A stretch of 64,000 bases of DNA, taken from contig NZ_JAJJOE010000009.1 in NCBI RefSeq assembly GCF_020907405.1, forward strand, positions 1-64,000, given 5' to 3'. A model generated the notes under the pieces. It made no database searches. It was not told the origin of the DNA and was given only the letters and a program-made list of their open reading frames with translations. This DNA comes from Arthrobacter sp. zg-Y769 (lineage in GTDB: Bacteria; Actinomycetota; Actinomycetes; Actinomycetales; Micrococcaceae). The translations under genes were made by a program, and so were the position numbers. Of this stretch, positions 60,421 to 64,000 are shown in pieces (the stretch's first letter is position 1; every line of letters starts with the position of its first letter).

Positions 60421-61608
60421 GTGACAATGACGCCATCGCCTTCCGACCGCTTTACCTTCGGCCTCTGGACCATCGGCTGGACCGGAACCGACCCCTTCGG
60501 CACCCCGACGCGGGCCGCCCTGGATCCCATCAAGGGCATGCATAAGCTCGCCGAACTCGGTGCCTACGGGGTGACCTTCCACGACAATGACCTGGTTCCC
60601 TTCGACGCCACGGCGCAGGAGCGGGACATCATCATCAAGAACTTCACCGACGCCCTGGCCGAAACCGGCCTGAAGGCACCCATGGTGACCACCAACCTGT
60701 TCACGCACCCCGTGTTCAAGGACGGCGGCTTCACCTCCAATGACCGCTCGGTCCGCCGCTTCGCACTGCGTAAGGTGCTGCGGAACATCGACCTCGCCGC
60801 GGAGCTCGGTGCGGAAACCTTCGTGATGTGGGGCGGCCGCGAAGGCAGCGAATATGACGGTTCCAAGGACTTCGCCGCCGCCTTTGACCGCATGCGCGAG
60901 GGCATCGACACCGCTGCCGGCTACATCAAGGAGAAGGGCTACGGGCTGCGCATCGCCATCGAGCCCAAGCCCAACGAACCGCGCGGCGACATCTTCCTGC
61001 CGACCATCGGCCACGGCCTGGCCTTCATTGCCCAGCTTGAGCACGGCGATATTGTCGGCCTGAACCCGGAAACCGGACACGAGCAGATGGCCGGGTTGAA
61101 CTTCACCCACGGCATCGCCCAGGCCCTGTGGTCCGGCAAGCTCTTCCACATTGACCTCAACGGGCAGAAGTCCATCAAGTTCGACCAGGACCTGGTCTTC
61201 GGCCACGGCGACCTCACCAGCGCCTTCTTCACCGTGGACCTGCTGGAAAACGGCTTCCCGAACGGCGGCCCGCGCTACGAGGGCCCGCGCCACTTCGACT
61301 ACAAGCCCTCCCGCACCGAGGGTTACGACGGCGTCTGGGAAAGCGCCAAGGCCAACATGGACATGTACCTGCTGCTCAAGGAACGCGCCCTGGCCTTCCG
61401 TGCCGATCCCGAGGTGCAGGAAGCCATGCAGTACGCGGGCATCACCGAGCTGGCCGCTCCGACGCTGGCCGCGGGTGAATCGGTTGCGGACCTGCTCTCC
61501 GATACCGCGTCCTTCGAGGACTTCAACGCCGACGCCGCCGCGGAGCGCGACTTCGGGTTCGTGAAGCTGAACCAGCTGGCGCTGGCACACCTGATGGGTG
61601 CCCGCTAG
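60421..61608 (+). CDS. xylA: Xylose isomerase
   Basis: This 395-residue class I xylose isomerase converts D-xylose to D-xylulose. Key residues fall at the canonical actinobacterial positions: H54 and D57 in FHDNDL, E181 and K183 in [11 protein letters not shown]217 and H220 in NPETGHEQ. The GTG at 60421, five bases after GGAG, gives the canonical numbering and is preferred over ATG 60427. It is followed by xylB, 88 bases away, and is controlled by the divergent ROK repressor. Confidence 0.97.
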   Translation: MTMTPSPSDRFTFGLWTIGWTGTDPFGTPTRAALDPIKGMHKLAELGAYGVTFHDNDLVPFDATAQERDIIIKNFTDALAETGLKAPMVTTNLFTHPVFKDGGFTSNDRSVRRFALRKVLRNIDLAAELGAETFVMWGGREGSEYDGSKDFAAAFDRMREGIDTAAGYIKEKGYGLRIAIEPKPNEPRGDIFLPTIGHGLAFIAQLEHGDIVGLNPETGHEQMAGLNFTHGIAQALWSGKLFHIDLNGQKSIKFDQDLVFGHGDLTSAFFTVDLLENGFPNGGPRYEGPRHFDYKPSRTEGYDGVWESAKANMDMYLLLKERALAFRADPEVQEAMQYAGITELAAPTLAAGESVADLLSDTASFEDFNADAAAERDFGFVKLNQLALAHLMGAR

Positions 61609-61696
61609 GCTTCCTGCGCACGCCGCCGCAATCCACCGCATCGTGCTGCCGCCGGGTCCTGGGGGGACCGGCGGCAGCCCCGTTGAAAGGCTCGAC

Positions 61697-63118
61697 ATGC
61701 CACTCGTTGCCGGAGTCGACAGCTCCACCCAGTCCTGCAAGGTAGTTATCCGCGACGCGCAGACCGGTGCCCTGGTCCGTGAGGGCACGGCCCGCCACCC
61801 GGCGGGCACGGAGGTGGACCCGGAAGCCTGGTGGGTGGCGCTCCTGGAAGCAGCCGCGGCTGCCGGGGGACTGGACGACGTCGATGCGGTCTCGGTGGGC
61901 GGGCAGCAGCACGGCATGGTCTGCCTGGACGAAACCGGTGCAGTGGTCCGTCCGGCGCTGCTCTGGAACGATGTGCGCTCCGCCGGTGCCGCAGCCAAGC
62001 TCATTGCCGACGCCGGACCCGACGGCGCCCGGTACTGGGCCGACACCACGGGTACCGTGCCGGTGGCCTCGATTACCGCCGCGAAGCTGCGCTGGCTGGC
62101 CGACAACGAGCCGGAAAATGCCGCCCGCACCGCGGCTGTCTGCCTGCCGCACGACTGGCTGAGCTGGCGCCTGGCCGGCTACGGCCCCGGCAGCGGCGCC
62201 AACGGGCTGGCCGCGCTGACCACCGACCGGTCCGACGCCTCCGGCACCGGCTACTGGTCCCCGTCCACCGGCGAGTACCTGCCCGAGGTGCTGGAGCAGA
62301 CCCTCGGCCACGTGCCGCAGCTGCCCCGCGTACTGGGTACGCTCGAGGCCGGCGGCCGCACCCCGGCAGGCGCCCTGATCGGCCCCGGCGCCGGTGACAA
62401 TGCGGCGGCCGGACTGGGTGTTGCTGCCGGAGTGGGAGACGTGGTGGTGTCCATCGGCACCTCCGGCACCGTGTTCGCCGTCGTCGACGATCCGACGTCG
62501 GACGCGAGCGGCCTTGTGGCCGGCTTTGCCGACGCCACCGGCCACTTCCTGCCGCTCACCGCCACCTTGAACGCCTCCCGTGTCCTGGACGCCACCGCGT
62601 CCCTGCTTGGGGTGGAACTGAATGAACTGACCCGGCTGGCGCTCTCCGCTCCGGCCGGCGCCGACGGACTGGTGATGGTGCCCTACTTCGAGGGGGAACG
62701 CACCCCCAACCTGCCGGACGCCACCGGTTCCCTGCACGGCATGACGCTGCGGAACTTCACACCCGCGAACCTGGCCCGTGCCGCCGTCGAGGCCGTGGCC
62801 TGTTCCCTCGCGGACGGCTTTGCGGCGTTGAAGGACACCGGAGTGTCCGCGCAGCGCGTGATCCTGGTGGGCGGGGCGGCCCGGTCCGAGGCGATCCAGC
62901 AGACCATCGCCGCCGTCTTCGAGCTGCCCGTCACCGTGCCGCGCCCGGGGGAGTACGTGGCCGACGGCGCCGCCCGGCAGGCCGCCGCCGTCCTCACCGG
63001 CGCGTGGCCCGCCTGGAACGACGGCGCGTCCGTGGTGGTGACGGCCGATCCCACCCCCGGGGTCCTGCGGCGTTACCGGCAGGCGGCCGGAACTCCCACG
63101 CTGCCGGCTGCCCGGTAG
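61697..63118 (+). CDS. xylB: Xylulokinase
   Basis: This 473-residue FGGY-family kinase phosphorylates D-xylulose. It shows the N-terminal phosphate-binding [11 protein letters not shown], the substrate region GGQQHGMV and WNDVRS, the [13 protein letters not shown] segment with the catalytic Asp, and the ATPase motif [14 protein letters not shown] 61697 starts at the family N-terminus ([10 protein letters not shown]); an upstream open frame is not used. It forms an operon with xylA and the epimerase. Confidence 0.95.
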   Translation: MPLVAGVDSSTQSCKVVIRDAQTGALVREGTARHPAGTEVDPEAWWVALLEAAAAAGGLDDVDAVSVGGQQHGMVCLDETGAVVRPALLWNDVRSAGAAAKLIADAGPDGARYWADTTGTVPVASITAAKLRWLADNEPENAARTAAVCLPHDWLSWRLAGYGPGSGANGLAALTTDRSDASGTGYWSPSTGEYLPEVLEQTLGHVPQLPRVLGTLEAGGRTPAGALIGPGAGDNAAAGLGVAAGVGDVVVSIGTSGTVFAVVDDPTSDASGLVAGFADATGHFLPLTATLNASRVLDATASLLGVELNELTRLALSAPAGADGLVMVPYFEGERTPNLPDATGSLHGMTLRNFTPANLARAAVEAVACSLADGFAALKDTGVSAQRVILVGGAARSEAIQQTIAAVFELPVTVPRPGEYVADGAARQAAAVLTGAWPAWNDGASVVVTADPTPGVLRRYRQAAGTPTLPAAR

Positions 63119-63128
63119 GATCGGGGCC

Positions 63129-64000
63129 ATGACTTCCTCCTTCGGGCCCAACGGCCACCCCGTCGAACTGGCTGCAGGGGACTACCGGGCCACCATCCTG
63201 CCCGTCGGAGCCACCCTTGCCGGCCTGACGTTAGGGGGCCGCCATCTGGTGCTGCCGCTCGGGGAGAACGAGATTCCGCAGGCCTTCTCCGGCAAGGTGC
63301 TGATGCCCTGGCCGAACCGGATTGCCGGCGGCCGCTACACCTTTGCAGGCACCGACTACCAGGTGCCGGTCAACGAACCCGAGACCGGCATGGCCCTGCA
63401 CGGGCTGGTGGCCTGGGACGCCTGGGACGTTGCCGAATCCTCGCCGGAGCGCGTGGTGCTGCGGCACCGGCTGATGGGCCAGCCGGGGTATCCGTTCCAG
63501 CTGGAACTGCAGGCGGTCTACGCGCTCGATGCCGAAACCGGGCTGAGCGTGGAGTTGTCCTCCGCCAATGCGGGTACGGCGTCCGCCCCCTACGGCGTCT
63601 CTGCGCACCCGTATCTCACTGCCGACCGGGTGCCGGTGGACCGCTGCGTGCTGGACGTGCCGGCTGCGCAGGTCCTCGGCGGCCCGGAGCAGTCCGGCAG
63701 CCCCCTGGATTTGAGTGAACTGCGGGACACGGCGGGAACCCTGCTCTCCTTCTCTGCGCCGGAGCCGATCGGTGCCCGCACCGTCGACCATGCCTTCACC
63801 GGCCTGCCCGACGACGCGTGGCGGGTCACGCTCACGAATCCGGAGACCGGCTTCGGCGCCGTCCTGTCCGCTGCGGGCACAGATGCTCCGTGGCTGCAGG
63901 TCTATTCCGGCGAGAAGATGGACCGCCTGGGTGTGGCCGTGGAACCGATGACCTGCCCGCCGGATGCCTTCAACTCCGGCAGGGACCTCATTGTGCTGGC
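63129..64000 (+). CDS. Aldose 1-epimerase-like protein, cut by window end
   Basis: The ATG at 63129 lies 10 bases after the xylB stop. The 290 codons seen include WPNRIAGGRYTF, a catalytic-type His in GVSAHPYLTA, and GVAVEPMTCPPDAFN with the catalytic Glu, typical of GalM/YihR-like mutarotases. It would interconvert anomers of xylose or another sugar for the isomerase. The stop lies beyond the window; few residues should be missing. Confidence 0.88.
   Translation, partial: MTSSFGPNGHPVELAAGDYRATILPVGATLAGLTLGGRHLVLPLGENEIPQAFSGKVLMPWPNRIAGGRYTFAGTDYQVPVNEPETGMALHGLVAWDAWDVAESSPERVVLRHRLMGQPGYPFQLELQAVYALDAETGLSVELSSANAGTASAPYGVSAHPYLTADRVPVDRCVLDVPAAQVLGGPEQSGSPLDLSELRDTAGTLLSFSAPEPIGARTVDHAFTGLPDDAWRVTLTNPETGFGAVLSAAGTDAPWLQVYSGEKMDRLGVAVEPMTCPPDAFNSGRDLIVL

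Noticed and set aside
60019-63151. Long minus-strand frames opposite xylA and xylB
   Set aside because: The plus-strand genes are certain from catalytic residues; the minus frames show no family features.
1-64000. CRISPR arrays, rRNA or insertion sequences
   Set aside because: No regularly spaced repeats, rRNA sequence or transposase was seen in the window.

Overview
The window is high-GC DNA with dense, often overlapping genes, GTG/TTG starts and the gene content of an actinobacterium: an actinobacterial XylA, a ROK repressor, a SigK/RskA-like sigma/anti-sigma pair, excalibur lipoproteins and a large ter operon. An Arthrobacter-like member of the Micrococcaceae is the best guess from the genes; there is no rRNA marker to prove it.

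Positions 1-14021 form a defence island. It holds a three-gene unit, SNF2-family helicase - Type III-like adenine methyltransferase (mod) - Type III-like restriction helicase/nuclease (res), followed by a convergent DUF262/DUF1524 (GmrSD-like) gene with a RAMA-like C-terminus. The last 128 codons of mod, all of res and its terminator are present twice (1-3463 and 8333-11795) with a single base difference. The left end of the repeat, which is also the window start, coincides with an abrupt change of codon style inside mod. This suggests a mosaic, recombining restriction locus, although an assembly effect must be excluded.

Positions 14482-18006 carry arcA (arginine deiminase), an APC-type permease that is probably the arginine/ornithine exchanger, and a decayed second arcA. 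Positions 18082-20324 hold an unknown protein with an 11-residue repeat and two overlapping PAP2-like membrane proteins. Positions 20635-25007 are a compact Pel-like polysaccharide locus (PelG-like transporter, PelF-like glycosyltransferase, GHL15-like glycosidase). A divergent MFS/TetR pair sharing a 29-bp dyad follows, then two neighbouring envelope proteins that share a small extracytoplasmic module.

Positions 29851-34253 are metabolic and unknown genes (glutaryl-CoA dehydrogenase, thiolase, VOC protein). Positions 34293-45261, all on the minus strand, form a ter stress operon: a DUF475/TerC-like membrane protein, three TerD proteins, TelA, a degenerate TerD-like protein, two unknown partners, and the predicted nucleotide-like metabolite module (HpcH/CitE-like lyase, one large fused PRTase/TRSP/PRTase/PELOTA protein, HAD phosphatase).

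Positions 45537-55018 are envelope and regulatory functions: LRV-like repeat proteins, an ECF sigma/anti-sigma pair, a secreted CHRD-like protein, an N-terminally damaged sortase, two zinc-ribbon membrane proteins and an SGNH lipoprotein. Positions 55103-59020 are fatty-acid-type enzymes (enoyl-CoA hydratase, 3-hydroxyacyl-CoA dehydrogenase), a nucleoside hydrolase and a DAO-family oxidoreductase. Positions 59034-64000 are the xylose locus (ROK repressor, xylA, xylB and an aldose 1-epimerase cut by the window end), with a recognisable promoter and operator in front of xylA.
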